Assembly (NCBI GenBank): GCA_022925895.1
Contig: JAKSYS010000881.1
Span: 838,077 to 902,076, forward strand
Reading direction: 5' to 3'
Length of the DNA stretch: 64,000 bases
DNA from: Fragilaria crotonensis
Lineage: Eukaryota > Bacillariophyta > Fragilariophyceae > Fragilariales > Fragilariaceae
The translations under genes were made by a program, and so were the position numbers. The notes under the pieces were generated by a model that was not told the origin of the DNA, made no database searches, and saw nothing but the letters and a program-made list of their open reading frames with translations. Below, one piece after another: positions 11,308 to 22,462 of the stretch (its first letter is position 1; every line of letters begins with the position of its first letter).

Positions 11308-11517
11308 ACGCCAGATTACTACAGGTAGCCGAACGCGTATGACGTATGAACAATAAGATGCTGAATGCTGAAAGAATGCATCATGCTATCATGCATCATG
11401 CATCACCTAAGAACACTGATGGGAGGCCCCTACTAATTCCAACACCATATCAGACATGGTTTCCATATACATATATACATCAATCTCGCAGCCATAACTG
11501 AAGAACGCGATTATCTG

Positions 11518-12233
11518 ATGACGACTCGAAACAAGCGAGTGCTCTTGGGCATTACTGGATCGGTCGCCGCGGTCAAAGGGCCTGAGCTGTGCCTACGCCT
11601 TGTCGAACAAGGATTCGACGTCAAGGTCTTGCTAACGAAAGGAGGATCCAACTTTTGGCACAAATCAGAGGAGTACAACAGTGAGATTTGGCAAGCGCTA
11701 CAAGAACAAGAGAACTCGGATCAAATTTTCATTCACTGTAAGTCAGTCAAGAAGGAAGGCTCGTCTCCACCACGCCCAATCTCACAAGTCTGACCACCGA
11801 AATGATCGACTTGGTAGCGCCTGACGACGAATGGCAGGCATGGAGTCGTATGGGCGATCCGGTGCTTCACATTGAGTTACGAGACTGGGCTGACATACTT
11901 GTGATTGCGCCCCTATCGGCACACACCCTGGCCAAGGTTGCTGCTGGACTGTGTGATGACACGTTGACGTGTGTCGTTCGAGCTTGGGACCTAGGACATG
12001 TCACGGACCGCCCACCCAAGCCAATCGTTCTAGCCCCGGCAATGAACACGGCCATGTGGTATCATCCGCTGACGCAACAACAGCTACAGGCGATTAAAGA
12101 ATTCTCGAGTACTGACGTGATCAAAGTCGTGGCACCAATGGTCAAGACTTTGGCTTGTGGTGAGGTTGGGGCAGGCGCATTGGCACACGTCGACGACATT
12201 GTCAAGGCGGTGCGAGATGCCATTTCGTCATGA
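11518..12233 (+). CDS. Phosphopantothenoylcysteine decarboxylase (HAL3/CoaC type), two exons with unresolved junction
   Basis: This is a flavoprotein of the HFCD family that decarboxylates 4'-phospho-N-pantothenoylcysteine to 4'-phosphopantetheine in coenzyme A synthesis. The N-terminus shows the FMN-binding start VLLGITGSVAAVKGPEL. The second exon carries DEWQAWSRMGDPVLHIELR with the active-site His, ADILVIAPLSAHTLAKVAAG, CVVRAWD, the PAMNTAMW substrate-binding motif, and LACGEVGAGALAHV with the catalytic Cys. The two halves are in different frames. The obvious donor GTAAGT at 11738 with acceptor CACAAG (ending 11788) breaks the frame. A 47-bp intron 11742-11788 (GTCAGT...CACAAG) would keep it and give 222 residues. 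A sequencing indel is the other explanation. The start ATG at 11518 fits family length. Confidence 0.85.
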
Positions 12234-12893
12234 ATTTTCTGGTCGTTTTCATCTAATTGCAAAATGCGAACAAAGTTGAATCACAACGATGACACGTGCC
12301 AGAATGAAACCTAAATGAATCTCAGGCTGTCAAAGCTCGACGTCGAATGTGCTAAAGCACGTATTGCGATAGAGCAATCAAACCCATACCGGAAGCGCTA
12401 CTCTCATCTTCCATGCTGAAAGCAGCCTTAACGAATCAGTTTACTTGCTATTGCTGTTCTGGTAGGACTCTCTACCATGGACATACGACAGAAACCATCG
12501 GTGCCGTTCAGCAAGTGAGATCTGGAAACTAATAAAGTCGTTTCAGTATGCAATCAATTATACACGCTCTCGTTCTCGTTATTTCAGTCTACTCTAACCG
12601 GTTTTGCTCAGAGTAGAATTCCCACTTCCAATAGTTTTCAGCGGTTGCAGTTTACTGCAGTACACTCGCTACTAGCAGCTGCTTGAAGTTGATGCGAAGG
12701 CCGCTCTCAGAATTTCAAATTTGCAGCAGAAGCTTTGGTACAAACCTTGAAATTCTGAGCAAGGCATGCTACAATAACAACTATAGCTCATATAGGTATG
12801 CTTTATAAAGTGTCCATACTCATCATACAGTTTTGAAATTTTAGAAAACTTAGATGCGGTATCTTTCATGTCCCACAAATCACATTGATCACC
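12234..12893. other. 660-bp spacer, nothing recognised
   Basis: Only short ORFs without family resemblance occur here. The 3' part must contain the promoter of the RBR gene. Confidence 0.4.
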
Positions 12894-14546
12894 ATGGCCG
12901 ACATCTTTCAATGGGGTGTACCAGACGTGCTTACTTGGGCCCAAGATGTTGCCAAACTATCACAACCTGTTATCGATGCGCTTGCTGACAACGAAATTGA
13001 CGGCCAAGCCTTGGTCTGCATCACTGAAGAAGAAATTCAGAGTAAGCTCGGAGTGTATTCCATACCTGCTCGTCAATTTGTATGGGATGCGTTACAAGTT
13101 GTGCGCTATCGCCTCATGATTGCTGACTTTGCAATCGCAGTGGACCTGAACGAGAAGGAGATTGCAAATCTAGGTGCCCCCGATGCCCATCACCTCGACC
13201 ATGCCGTCATCGATGTCTTAAAGGAACATACCCAACCTGTCCTGCAGCAAATTCTTGACGACAATGCTTTCGCATTGAGCTTGCAAGGAAGTGTCGCAGA
13301 GCAGCAATTCTACGACGACAGGGCATTTGCTCTTAAACAACAAGAGCGCCATGACCAGCAGCGCCTTCAATCAGAATCCGACCACCTGTTCGCCATGTCC
13401 CTTTCTCGAAATCCTGGTCAGCCCAACGTGGTTCCACCACCGAGGACTGTCGTCCCACGATTATTCAAGAAGTGTATTGATGTATGCGTCAAAGAGAAAA
13501 TCAATGTCGCGGAAGCAATCATGCCTGATACAGCTGATTTGAAACCACCCAGCGTACGTCAATCAGGAGTAACGAATCAAGCCAAAAGTAGGACTGACAG
13601 ACGAAGCGGGGTTGCGGAACACAAGGAGGAAATTGACGAGACCAGCAATGTCATTCTAACCTGCCATGTTTGTTTCGAAGAGAGACTCGAAGGTTTCGTT
13701 TTCGCGTGCGAACATTCGAACTGTCAAAAATGTCTTCGTCAGCTTTTTCGAACTGCGCTTGGGGACTCGTCGTTGTTGCCGTTGCGGTGCTGCGAGCTTC
13801 CCATCGACATGAACATTGTTGACTACTTGCTCAAGCCAAGGGAGGCGCTTGCCTTGAAGAACCGCATCGTTGAGCTTTCTGCGCAAGACAAGTTATACTG
13901 TCCTAGCTGCGGAGTTTTCACCAATCTCGACCTTGTGGACAAGGCTGAATCGACAGACATGCAGTGTCATGGATGCGGTACCACTGTTTGTGTTGTTTGC
14001 AAGACTCTTTATCACCCGACCATGTCTTGTGAGACAAACAAGCGTAATAACAACGGAGCTGACGAAGAATTTCTGGAATATGCAAAACTACAGGGTTGAA
14101 AGCATTGCCCTCAATGCAACGTCACGATAGAGTTTATATCGGGGTGTAATCACATGACATGCGAGAGCTGTACACACGCCTTCTGTTTCAAGTGTCTCCG
14201 GCCTTGGGATAAGAAATCGGGTTTGTGCAGTTCGGGCACATGCGAAGTGTGGGAAGAGGCCAATCTCGTAATCGCAGGAGAAGCACGAATTCGAGCCGAG
14301 GAAGTTGCTCAAGGAGTCGTTTTCCGACCAGAACAGCGCCGCGAGAGACAGGATGTTCACATCCGAGCCCTGTTGACGAACGAGGTGTGCGTACATCGGT
14401 GGAGACGACAAGATGGATACCGTGGTGAATGTGAACGATGTGGGTATGGATTGTATATGTATGGCATGGTCTGCAGAGGCGATTGCGGCACCACGGTTTG
14501 TTACACCTGTGCTCATCACAGGATTCCCGCAATCGGTTGGCGGTAG
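12894..14546 (+). pseudogene. RBR-type E3 ubiquitin ligase with SAM domain, interrupted by one in-frame TGA
   Basis: The reading frame from ATG 12894 (context CACCATGGCC) encodes a SAM domain (residues about 4-65, WGVPDVLTWAQDV...GQALVCITEEEI). After a Gln/Asp-rich linker comes a RING1 (TCHVCFEE...CEHSNCQKC) and an in-between-RING (LYCPSCGVF...MQCHGCGTTVCVVCKTLYH). The frame then meets TGA at 14097-14099. The same frame continues without further stops to 14546 and gives exactly the expected Rcat/RING2: KHCPQCNVTIEF, GCNHMTCESCTHAFCFKC, with the catalytic Cys in HMTC. The stop sits where RBR proteins usually have Trp (G-W-K-x-C-P), so TGG to TGA is the simplest history. A product ending at 14099 would lack the catalytic Cys. 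Alternatives are stop readthrough, editing, heterozygosity or a base error. Confidence 0.8.
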
Positions 14547-15276
14547 CCAGCATTTCGGGACGATCCCCACAATCCACAGTGCAGTCGTGCAGTCAACGAC
14601 AAGAGTGTGTTGAGGTGTGTCATAATGAGATACATCGTTGTGTTGGCACATTGGGCCTGTCATGTAGTCATTGACTCTGAGAGAGAAACAACAGAGATAT
14701 TCCGCGCCAGGATTATGGACAAACAGGCGACTTCATGATTGAAACCGCTACCAAGATAGAGATGCTGGTGAACTGATGATACACGTAGACGAACAGCCAC
14801 CTTTTGGCGCTCGCCAAGATCAACATATTACTTGGTCATTACAAAATTCCTCAGCCAATCCCTCTAGCCGTAGGCAGTTGGAAGCTTTGTGCATTTTGTG
14901 CCCTGGATTCCAATCATATAGAGCGATCCCTGCTCCGTCTTGACGCCCCAATGTGATTCACGGTGCTGATGCGCGATCGGGTTTGCCTCCTTGCTTGCGA
15001 GTTCTTGATGTGTGGTTTCTGGTTTTCTGCTACGTAGCACTCGTACTAGAGAGCAATACCACTTACGAATAGTACTGTAGTACAATGTTTGCTGTGGGGG
15101 CACTCGACACTCGCATACTGTTGTATTTGTACAGGAGCACTCGTACTGGAGACCTCCAGCATCTCCGGCGTGTTGACCCTGAGCTGCGGACAGTGAGGTT
15201 CTGCCCGGTGTAGCCGAAGAGAAACCTCGTTATCACATTTCATGACTTGGAAAGGCAGATTATCCGACGATCAACA
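14547..15276. other. 730-bp spacer, no supported gene
   Basis: The spacer contains scattered GTACTAGAG/AGTACTGTAGTAC words and the probable promoter of the CDK7-like kinase. No ORF has family support. Confidence 0.4.
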
Positions 15277-16197
15277 ATGGAAAATTACAAGGTTATCAAA
15301 GCGCTTGGTCAAGGTACTTGGGGTGTGGTGCATCAGGCGGAGCAGAAAGGGACTGGAAGGATCGTTGCCGTCAAAAAGATCAAGTCCGAAAAGGCAGATG
15401 ATGGGGTCAACTTCACAGCCGTTAGAGAGATCAAACTTCTCAGGGAATTCAAACATGAAAATATTATTGAGTTGGTAGATGTATTTACAACTCCCGACCA
15501 AGCAGTTTGCTTGGTGTATGAATGTGCAGTGACTGATCTAGAAAAGATAATCAAAAACAAAGCAATTCCGTTGTCGATGGCAGATGTCAAGCAGCATTGT
15601 CTGACGCTGTTGAGGGCGGTAGCCGCTTGCCACGAGCGGTGGATCCTACACCGCGATCTCAAGCCCGATAATATGCTTTTCTTGGAGGATGGCACAATGA
15701 AATTGGCTGATTTCGGTCTGGCTCGTATGTATGGCACACCAAAGGCAAGATTGAGTCCGCAAGCGATCACTCTTTGGTACAAACCGCCAGAACTGCTACT
15801 TGGCGCTTATGAATACAGTTCATCCGCTGACATGTGGAGTGTCGGGTGTATCTTTGCTGAGCTTCTGCTACGAAGGCCATTCTTACAAGGTATCAACGAC
15901 ATCAGTCAATTAGATGTTATCTTTACCGTTTTTGGCACGCCCACAGAGTCCAGCTGGCCAGACCACAAAGCGCTGCCTCTGCCAGCTCAGGGTCTCATTT
16001 GGGACGACTGTGTCGCTCAACCGTTTGACGATTTCTTTACGGCAGCCCCTCGAGACGCCATTTCTCTACTGCGATCCATGTTGGTCCTGGACCCCAACAA
16101 CCGGATTTCAGCTTCAGAAGCCTTGTCTCATCCCTACTTTATCAACGACCCACCTCCGACTCCGAAAGGAAAGCTAGTCCTAAGATCATCGCAATAG
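15277..16197 (+). CDS. CDK7: Cyclin-dependent kinase 7 (CAK/TFIIH kinase) homologue
   Basis: This is a 306-residue protein kinase of minimal CDK length. It shows the glycine loop ALGQGTWGVVHQA, VAVKKIK lysine, a PSTAIRE-equivalent helix NFTAVREIKLL typical of CDK7 (N-x-TA-x-REIKLLQE), HRDLKPDN, DFGLAR, and the end PPPTPKGKL like the PxPTP tail of CDK7. CDK7 with cyclin H and MAT1 phosphorylates CDK T-loops and the RNA polymerase II C-terminal repeats as part of TFIIH. T-loop phosphosites appear kept as Thr154 (GTPKA) and Ser160 (LSPQ), aligned by eye with the human Ser/Thr pair. The APE motif is altered to KPPE. The start is the ATG at 15277 (MENYKVIK); an upstream ATG at 15242 is out of frame. 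The gene converges with symplekin with 66 bp between stops. Confidence 0.87.
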   Translation: MENYKVIKALGQGTWGVVHQAEQKGTGRIVAVKKIKSEKADDGVNFTAVREIKLLREFKHENIIELVDVFTTPDQAVCLVYECAVTDLEKIIKNKAIPLSMADVKQHCLTLLRAVAACHERWILHRDLKPDNMLFLEDGTMKLADFGLARMYGTPKARLSPQAITLWYKPPELLLGAYEYSSSADMWSVGCIFAELLLRRPFLQGINDISQLDVIFTVFGTPTESSWPDHKALPLPAQGLIWDDCVAQPFDDFFTAAPRDAISLLRSMLVLDPNNRISASEALSHPYFINDPPPTPKGKLVLRSSQ

Positions 16198-16263
16198 AAT
16201 CAATTCCAACTCTTTAGCTCATTAAGGATTTAGGGCCGTTGCCCACACGAGGCTTGAGTCGCT

Positions 16264-19200
16264 TTAAGCCTTCGCGGGATACTTGCTCCGATAAACCTCC
16301 ATGTGTTCTGGTGGGAGTTTTCGGATCACCTCTTGGACACCATCCACACCTGCTTTCTCCATCATACTCACGCATCGCATCCATCCCACCCATTGACGGG
16401 GAAGCTCGTAGATCTTACCATCGACCAACCTTGGCAAGAGGACGTGGCACATCCAATTCTGCAAACTCTCGTGTTTCGTTGTACTCAAAATGATTGTACG
16501 CATGTATGCCAACGGAAGCGTACCGTCATCTTCCGCCAAGAACGTCCCACTTATGTAGTCGAGTGCCTCACGAACAATGGCATCAGTAAAGACTGCGTCA
16601 TCCTCGAGACAAAGGCGGACAGCCTCCAAGTATCGCTTCTGCGGAATGTCCAAAGCGGCAAAATCCATCTTATGCAAAAAGACAAAGCTTTCGCACAACG
16701 TCAAACCGGTTAGCATCGGATTTTCGGGATCTGGTTCTTCACGAAAGATAAGTGCATGCCGACCGAGTCGACTGCCCATGTGAACCAAGGACGCCATAAA
16801 GATGTTATTTTCGGCCATAACGAATGATGGGAGGGCTTCCACCAAATCAGCACGTTTCATCCCTGTTACAACAGGAATGAGGAACCGAGGGTCTTCCTTA
16901 CCGTCAGCTGTCAGTTTTGATTTTTGAATTTTGCGGCAAGCGTCGATCAGCTCCTCTGACGGCAGGTTGCGTTCGCCTGTTGGAGCCAAGTTGTCTAAGA
17001 AAGCCAATAGCATCGGCACTTCGTCAAGGCCCACCATGTCTGCAACTTGCAAGGCAATGGCAGCAGCGCCATGCTTGGTCGCTAAAGCTCGAGCCAATTT
17101 AGGCATATTTTCACGCACAGCCTTGGACAGAACATCAGCTTTCTTTCGGCAGCTTTGTTCCATCAATTGTTTCATCATCTCAGGACGCCGCACACATAGC
17201 GCCATGAAAAGAAGGGCGGGCTTCCTGACCTTGTCTGTGGCCGATTTCTCCTCGTCGCTTGACGCATGTCCATGATCACCAGCACCAGGACTCTTTGCAA
17301 CTACTTTGTTTGCCACTTCAATTTTGTCAAAACTATCGATTGCGAATTGTGCAGCTTGTTCCAATGCAGAGGTTGCTGCTTCAACAACCATAGCGCCGTG
17401 TCCTTCAGATTTTGGGAAGAATACATTCATCACAAGCTTGAGGGCCTTGTCTTCGACGGAAGCACTTGCAGGTATATGCCCTGCCGCAATTGAGACAGCA
17501 CAGAAGATTGCTGCGCGCCTGGTTTCAGGATTGCTGCGCTGAAAGGCAACGTCGCGAAGCGACACCAAGGCTGCTGTCGCTCGCTTCTCTGCTGCCATTT
17601 TGGCAGCGTTGATAGCCGCTGAGGCTGCGATGGTTTGCGACGACGACTTGCGCGCTGCATCGGATGCCTTTTTCGTAATGTCCTCAATATCACAAAGGCC
17701 GCAGACAAAGCGTAACGTTGAAGGTGCAACGTACGGCAGTATTCCCAATTGTTGCGTCAGAGACGACGTCCCAAGTGTCGTCACCCTCTTCTTTTCCACA
17801 TCGTTTGGCTTTTCGATGGCTTGGCCACTGCTGTGGACCACCGCAGCAGCGAACAAATTGAAGGCATTGTCGTAACTTAGGCTGGTGCCGTCCTTTGTGG
17901 CATCACAGCTCTCCATGTATGCTTCACTAAGGAGGCTATTCGCAAGTGTAAGAGATGGATTGACCACGGTTGATGGTCGGGCGCCAGCGTGATTCACGGT
18001 GCCCACCCTGGGCGTTAAATCGCTGACAAGGCAAGCTGAAACTAGTGGGTATTCATCAACGAAATTCTGAAGGTCAGACTTTGCAACCCCTAGCATATGA
18101 GAGCTTGAGTTATCTTGGATTTTTTGAACGACACGATGGACACTCTCCGATGCGAATTCCTGGGCTTGAGCCAAATCGGGAGATGGCTTTATGTTTTGAA
18201 GTGTCCATGCCAGCTTGGCAGCAACCTTAAATCCGAAATCCAGCATACCGTCGTCACGAGATCCCGCCGTCGTCTGGAGGATACGACTGAGCGCTTGTGA
18301 AGCAGCAGTTCGACATTGGGATTGAAATATCTTCGGTAGGTCTTCCGCTGCCTTCTTGTCTAGCATGTCGGATTTTGCCACATCATGCTCGCTTTCAGCT
18401 GCGAGGAGCGTCTTGTCATCGAGCTTGAAGCAAGGTTCGTTGTCAGTATCCATATGCCAGCAGTTTCCTCCATCACGTTCATACCAACGACCTTCGTCTT
18501 CCGCAAGAGAAATTCCATTAGTCATGACAGCATCGATAACAACATCAAAAGTAATAGGTCGTTTTCGGCTCTTTGAGGCACCCGCCGGACGAGTAGATGG
18601 AAGGTGAAGTAGATTAGCAAGGATCAACTCCACCCCATCTACCATGCTGGAAGGAAGTTGAATCCCATGACCAAGACCCCGAGCAGCCTTGGCAGCCCTC
18701 ATTTTTGCCAATGCATCATCGGTCTCGCGACTTCGCTTGCTTACGCGTTTGTCTTCGCTGGCATCCCACTCATAAAACATAGCGGCGCGATTACGAGCAG
18801 CTCGACCAGCAGTCTTGAGCGCCGCGGTCTGCTCTGCCATAGCTAGCGCCTTATCGGCTTGCATGGTCATATCGTACTTAGAGAGAGCCTTATGGAGAAT
18901 TTCAGAACCATTTGTAGTGACGGAAAGCGCATTTCGAAGGAGCGTTAGACAGGAGGCTCGAAGATGTGAGGCTATGGAAAGAGCAGCTGCTCTGGTGAAA
19001 GCTGCACTCTCGACAGGAGGATCTGCCGCCCGACGTGCTAGACAGGTAGCTGCTTCTTTGAAAAAGACTGGTCGATTGACAGCTAGCATGGATACCGCAT
19101 TGATGGTGAGCGAATATGGCTTTTGTGTGAGAGTGAATTCAAAATCAATCTCGGCTCGATTGATATTCAATTCAAGCTGGTCGTCGTCGACTTGAATGGA

Positions 19201-20427
19201 TGACTCGAGGGCCAAGTATGCGAGAGCCGCAGGCTTGAGGACGTTGACAACTGCTGAAGAAGGCAGCCCATCGTCACCTCCTTGTAATACATCGGACAAC
19301 AGATTATCATCAATCTTGACTTGCCCGCCCATTGCCACCAGACCGCGCAGTGTTGTAAAGGCGTACTCAGCAATTGCTTCCAAAGCCTCTCGAGTAATGA
19401 CAGGGTTACCCTCCGGCAAATCTTCAATAGAAAAATCCTTTGAGTTCATGCCTTTACGCCGTCGTCCATCGTTCTGTTCCTCCTTACTAGAGCACGACAC
19501 AGCAACAATTTCCAAGAATTTGATGCAAGCACTGCGTAACCCATCTCCACTGTCTCCGGCGTTGACAAAAAGTTTCTTAAGAACTCCTTCCACCATTTTC
19601 ATGACAGGACCGTACAACTTGGCAGCACCTCGATCATCAGCATCATCTACCCTCCTAGCGATATGACGAAGGGAAGGACGAAGCGACGCCGATGCTGCAA
19701 TTACCCCACGTGACGCCACGGCATCTTCCGACACATTCGAAGTAAATACTCCAGGCAATGTACAGTAGATGGATGCCTGCACCCAGTATCGAAGAATCTC
19801 GCCTTCGCGCGCCATCCTCTTTACCGCACGTCGCTTTTGTAGCAGTCGGAGGGCTGGGGTGTCGCTGGAAGAGGCGTGACCTCCACCTCCAGATCCATAC
19901 GGTCCCATATTTGGACCTGTACTGGTAGTATCTAGCCAACTGCCTGCTTTCTGACACTCCCCCCAAAATATATGAAAAAATTCCAAACTTGCTGCTCGTT
20001 TTGCCGGGATGGTATCAGATTGAGCAAATTCCAACATGAAGGGCAATACCAAATCAGAAACCACTCGTTCGTACACATCTTCGCAACTCGCTTCGACTCC
20101 TTCTCCCGGACCACCCAGAGACGAATAATATGTTCGTGCAATCGACGGTCCTGTATGCGCCGCCACTTCCACGACGGGCCTCAGAAGTGTGGCCAATTCC
20201 TCGTGCACCGTCATCTTCAATCCTGGTGATCGCGTCCCCGAATGGCGCTTGACCTGATCAATCGCTGCCACAACCCGTCCCATGAGATCTTCCAATGCCA
20301 ATGTGAGAGGATCCTCCTTGTCGCCTTCTGGTTCCGACGGCAGATCAGGTGCGGCGTTGTCATCGTCGGACATGTCCTCGGTAGTTGGCGGAGGGTCGTC
20401 ATCGCGTTGTTGCTGGCGGCGCATCAT
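16264..20427 (-). CDS. SYMPK: Symplekin/Pta1-like mRNA 3'-end processing scaffold
   Basis: A single uninterrupted frame of 1387 residues, close to symplekin size. The N-terminus is acidic and disordered (DMSDDDNAAPDLPSEPEGD). The body is all-helical and HEAT-like. The C-terminal third matches the symplekin tail: DPRFLIPVVTGMKRADLVEALPSFV, then KRYLEAVRLCLED, LAYMRTIILSTTKHESLQNW, and the end LPRQWVGWMRCVSMMEKAG ... VIRKLPPEHMEV. Symplekin is the scaffold of the cleavage/polyadenylation machinery, binding CstF64, Ssu72 and CPSF73/100 in the nucleus. The gene is intronless, and its start is the first of two adjacent ATGs at 20427. The central region (Ala/Lys-rich, about residues 900-1050) is less conserved. 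Identification is by memory of family motifs, strongest at the C-terminus. Confidence 0.82.
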   Translation of the reverse strand: MMRRQQQRDDDPPPTTEDMSDDDNAAPDLPSEPEGDKEDPLTLALEDLMGRVVAAIDQVKRHSGTRSPGLKMTVHEELATLLRPVVEVAAHTGPSIARTYYSSLGGPGEGVEASCEDVYERVVSDLVLPFMLEFAQSDTIPAKRAASLEFFHIFWGECQKAGSWLDTTSTGPNMGPYGSGGGGHASSSDTPALRLLQKRRAVKRMAREGEILRYWVQASIYCTLPGVFTSNVSEDAVASRGVIAASASLRPSLRHIARRVDDADDRGAAKLYGPVMKMVEGVLKKLFVNAGDSGDGLRSACIKFLEIVAVSCSSKEEQNDGRRRKGMNSKDFSIEDLPEGNPVITREALEAIAEYAFTTLRGLVAMGGQVKIDDNLLSDVLQGGDDGLPSSAVVNVLKPAALAYLALESSIQVDDDQLELNINRAEIDFEFTLTQKPYSLTINAVSMLAVNRPVFFKEAATCLARRAADPPVESAAFTRAAALSIASHLRASCLTLLRNALSVTTNGSEILHKALSKYDMTMQADKALAMAEQTAALKTAGRAARNRAAMFYEWDASEDKRVSKRSRETDDALAKMRAAKAARGLGHGIQLPSSMVDGVELILANLLHLPSTRPAGASKSRKRPITFDVVIDAVMTNGISLAEDEGRWYERDGGNCWHMDTDNEPCFKLDDKTLLAAESEHDVAKSDMLDKKAAEDLPKIFQSQCRTAASQALSRILQTTAGSRDDGMLDFGFKVAAKLAWTLQNIKPSPDLAQAQEFASESVHRVVQKIQDNSSSHMLGVAKSDLQNFVDEYPLVSACLVSDLTPRVGTVNHAGARPSTVVNPSLTLANSLLSEAYMESCDATKDGTSLSYDNAFNLFAAAVVHSSGQAIEKPNDVEKKRVTTLGTSSLTQQLGILPYVAPSTLRFVCGLCDIEDITKKASDAARKSSSQTIAASAAINAAKMAAEKRATAALVSLRDVAFQRSNPETRRAAIFCAVSIAAGHIPASASVEDKALKLVMNVFFPKSEGHGAMVVEAATSALEQAAQFAIDSFDKIEVANKVVAKSPGAGDHGHASSDEEKSATDKVRKPALLFMALCVRRPEMMKQLMEQSCRKKADVLSKAVRENMPKLARALATKHGAAAIALQVADMVGLDEVPMLLAFLDNLAPTGERNLPSEELIDACRKIQKSKLTADGKEDPRFLIPVVTGMKRADLVEALPSFVMAENNIFMASLVHMGSRLGRHALIFREEPDPENPMLTGLTLCESFVFLHKMDFAALDIPQKRYLEAVRLCLEDDAVFTDAIVREALDYISGTFLAEDDGTLPLAYMRTIILSTTKHESLQNWMCHVLLPRLVDGKIYELPRQWVGWMRCVSMMEKAGVDGVQEVIRKLPPEHMEVYRSKYPAKA

Positions 20428-21410
20428 GATGGAATGAACGAATCAGCGATCGTGTGATCGTGTATGATTGCGTTTCGGGAGTGGTACGAGGAATCACGCC
20501 ACAACAGCAATGTTCATCAGCTGTTCTGAACTTTGATCACTTGACTCCGGTTAAAGTGATGCGACAGCCAAAATCTTCCCCTCTCTAGTAGAGTTTGTCG
20601 TTCTTACTGTATACGACTAGCTAGTATCTCACATCTGATCACATCCTCGCCTTGTGTAGAAGCGGTAAGTCGACAGACGGCATGCAAGACTGCAACCGCA
20701 AATCATCACGTCCCTCACCAAGCGCGCCTTGTCCTCTTGATGCAACCACGTACTCCGTACTGGTACGATGAAGTACTGGATGTTGCAGTACCAGTGCTCG
20801 AGTGGGAACCAAGTACTATGGTACTTGTACAGGGAGTTGTACGAATGCAGTATCCAGATATGAAGTATGCATATGCAGCAAGCATTATATACATATATGC
20901 ATAGGTTGTATTGTTGTGTATGAAGATATACTGTAAGTGCGTACAGTCCCTCTAGTATAGAACTACAGGTACCTGGTGGCTAATACCCCTATCTAGTAGA
21001 CGTAGACACTCTAGAGTAGACACTACTACTACTAGCACTTCGGATTCGGCGTCCTACAGTATTTTTCATCCTGAGTACAATGTACCTGGTACACTGTACC
21101 TGGGACATCCGGAATTCCGGGTTAACCCAAACATTTCGAAGTTTTTGGGGATACGAGTGATTCTTGTCGGGAGCATGGCGGAAACCGTACAAGGGTACTG
21201 TACGATGCCAGGCAGAGCTCCTGTGTCATTCATACTCATTGATTTTCCCCGCCTATCATACATAGGCACAGACACCTAAAGAAAAAATTTTGTCGTTAAC
21301 GCATATTAATAACGATCATATAACGTCATCAGAAGATGGAAGGCGACAATAATACTTCTGCGCCGGCCGGCCACAAACTCAAGTTTGCATGTATGGACAT
21401 CGCTCCGAAC

Positions 21411-21740
21411 ACGATTTCCATTGAACCGATTTCGATGAACCAGATTTTCGATGAACCGATTTTGATGAACCAGATTTTCGATGAACCGATTATGATGAAC
21501 CGGATTTTTGATGAACACGGTTTGATGAACCGGATTTCTCTTGAATACAGTTAATGAACCGGGACTCCTTATGACCAAAGAATAGAAGCGGGATTCTTAA
21601 TTAACCAAAAAAAATAGCCGTATTCTAAATGACCGAAAGAATGAATCGGGATTCTTAATGAACCAAAAATGAACCGGGATTCTTAATGAACCGGAAAATG
21701 AACCGGGATTCTCAATGAACCGAAAACATGAACCGGGATT
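21411..21740 (+). repeat. Degenerate tandem array of GATGAACCxGATTTT / TGAACCGGGATTCTTAA
   Basis: Roughly 16-18-bp units, first of the form GATGAACCAGATTTTC (about 21430-21540), then TGAACCGGGATTCTTAA spaced by A-rich linkers (21545-21740). The transition suggests one ancestral unit that diverged. Both strands stay open across part of it, a by-product of the repeat. Confidence 0.75.
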
Positions 21741-22436
21741 TATATTGAACTTTTTGCCGTTGCGCGCCGGCCGACCGATGAATCAAGAGTTACGCGCCTG
21801 CCAAGCTCTTCGCGCGCCGGCCTACATTGTAATAATTTGATATTTCGATAACCGTTTTCCATCGAATGATTTAAAATACCTTTCGTGTTTGGATATGTCT
21901 ATAACTTTCATTCTTTGTCAGCGTGTCTGTTCTATCTTCCATCCAAATGACACATCATTTTTCGAGCTATTTTCTAGTTTTAATAATTCGGTCATTTGAT
22001 TGCATTGCTCCATAATTCTGTCCTCCACGTCCTCAACGACACGATTTTCCGGATGTCCCTGTACTGAAGCACTTTCATCGCATCCGCCAGCATTTTACAG
22101 TGCGCATCCCATGGAGTCTGTGCCGATGAAACTGGAACCTTGTATACTACAAGTATTGTACCTGGTACTGAGTATTTACTATTTAGTACGGATTACAGTA
22201 TGATAGAGAACGTGGTAGCGGTACGTACAGACAAGTAGTACGATAGTCCCATCCAAGGATGAAACCTACCGGTACATGAAGGATACTGTTCACGAGTACC
22301 GGTACTCGAGTGCGCAAGTGGGCGGCCTACTGGCAGCTGGCAGCTCGAAACGATGGCAAAACTGTGATCATTAAAAATTGGGGATATTGCTTTTGTACCT
22401 GTTAACTTTGCAAACACCTGTTATCTTTGTTAATAC

Positions 22437-22462
22437 ACCTGTTTTCTACGTAGAAAACAGGT
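22437..22462. repeat. Perfect 26-bp palindrome (half-site ACCTGTTTTCTAC)
   Basis: The perfect inverted repeat has its centre at ACGT. It is preceded by two direct ACACCTGTTATCTTTG-like words (22397-22436) and followed by GAAAACAGGTG at about 22474. It lies about 200 bp upstream of the pfkB kinase start and could form a cruciform or bind a dimeric factor. Confidence 0.8.

Noticed and set aside
21336-21578. Overlapping ORFs on both strands made of MNQIFDEP / HQNRFIENLV repeats
   Set aside because: Products of the GATGAACC tandem array; no start context or family support.
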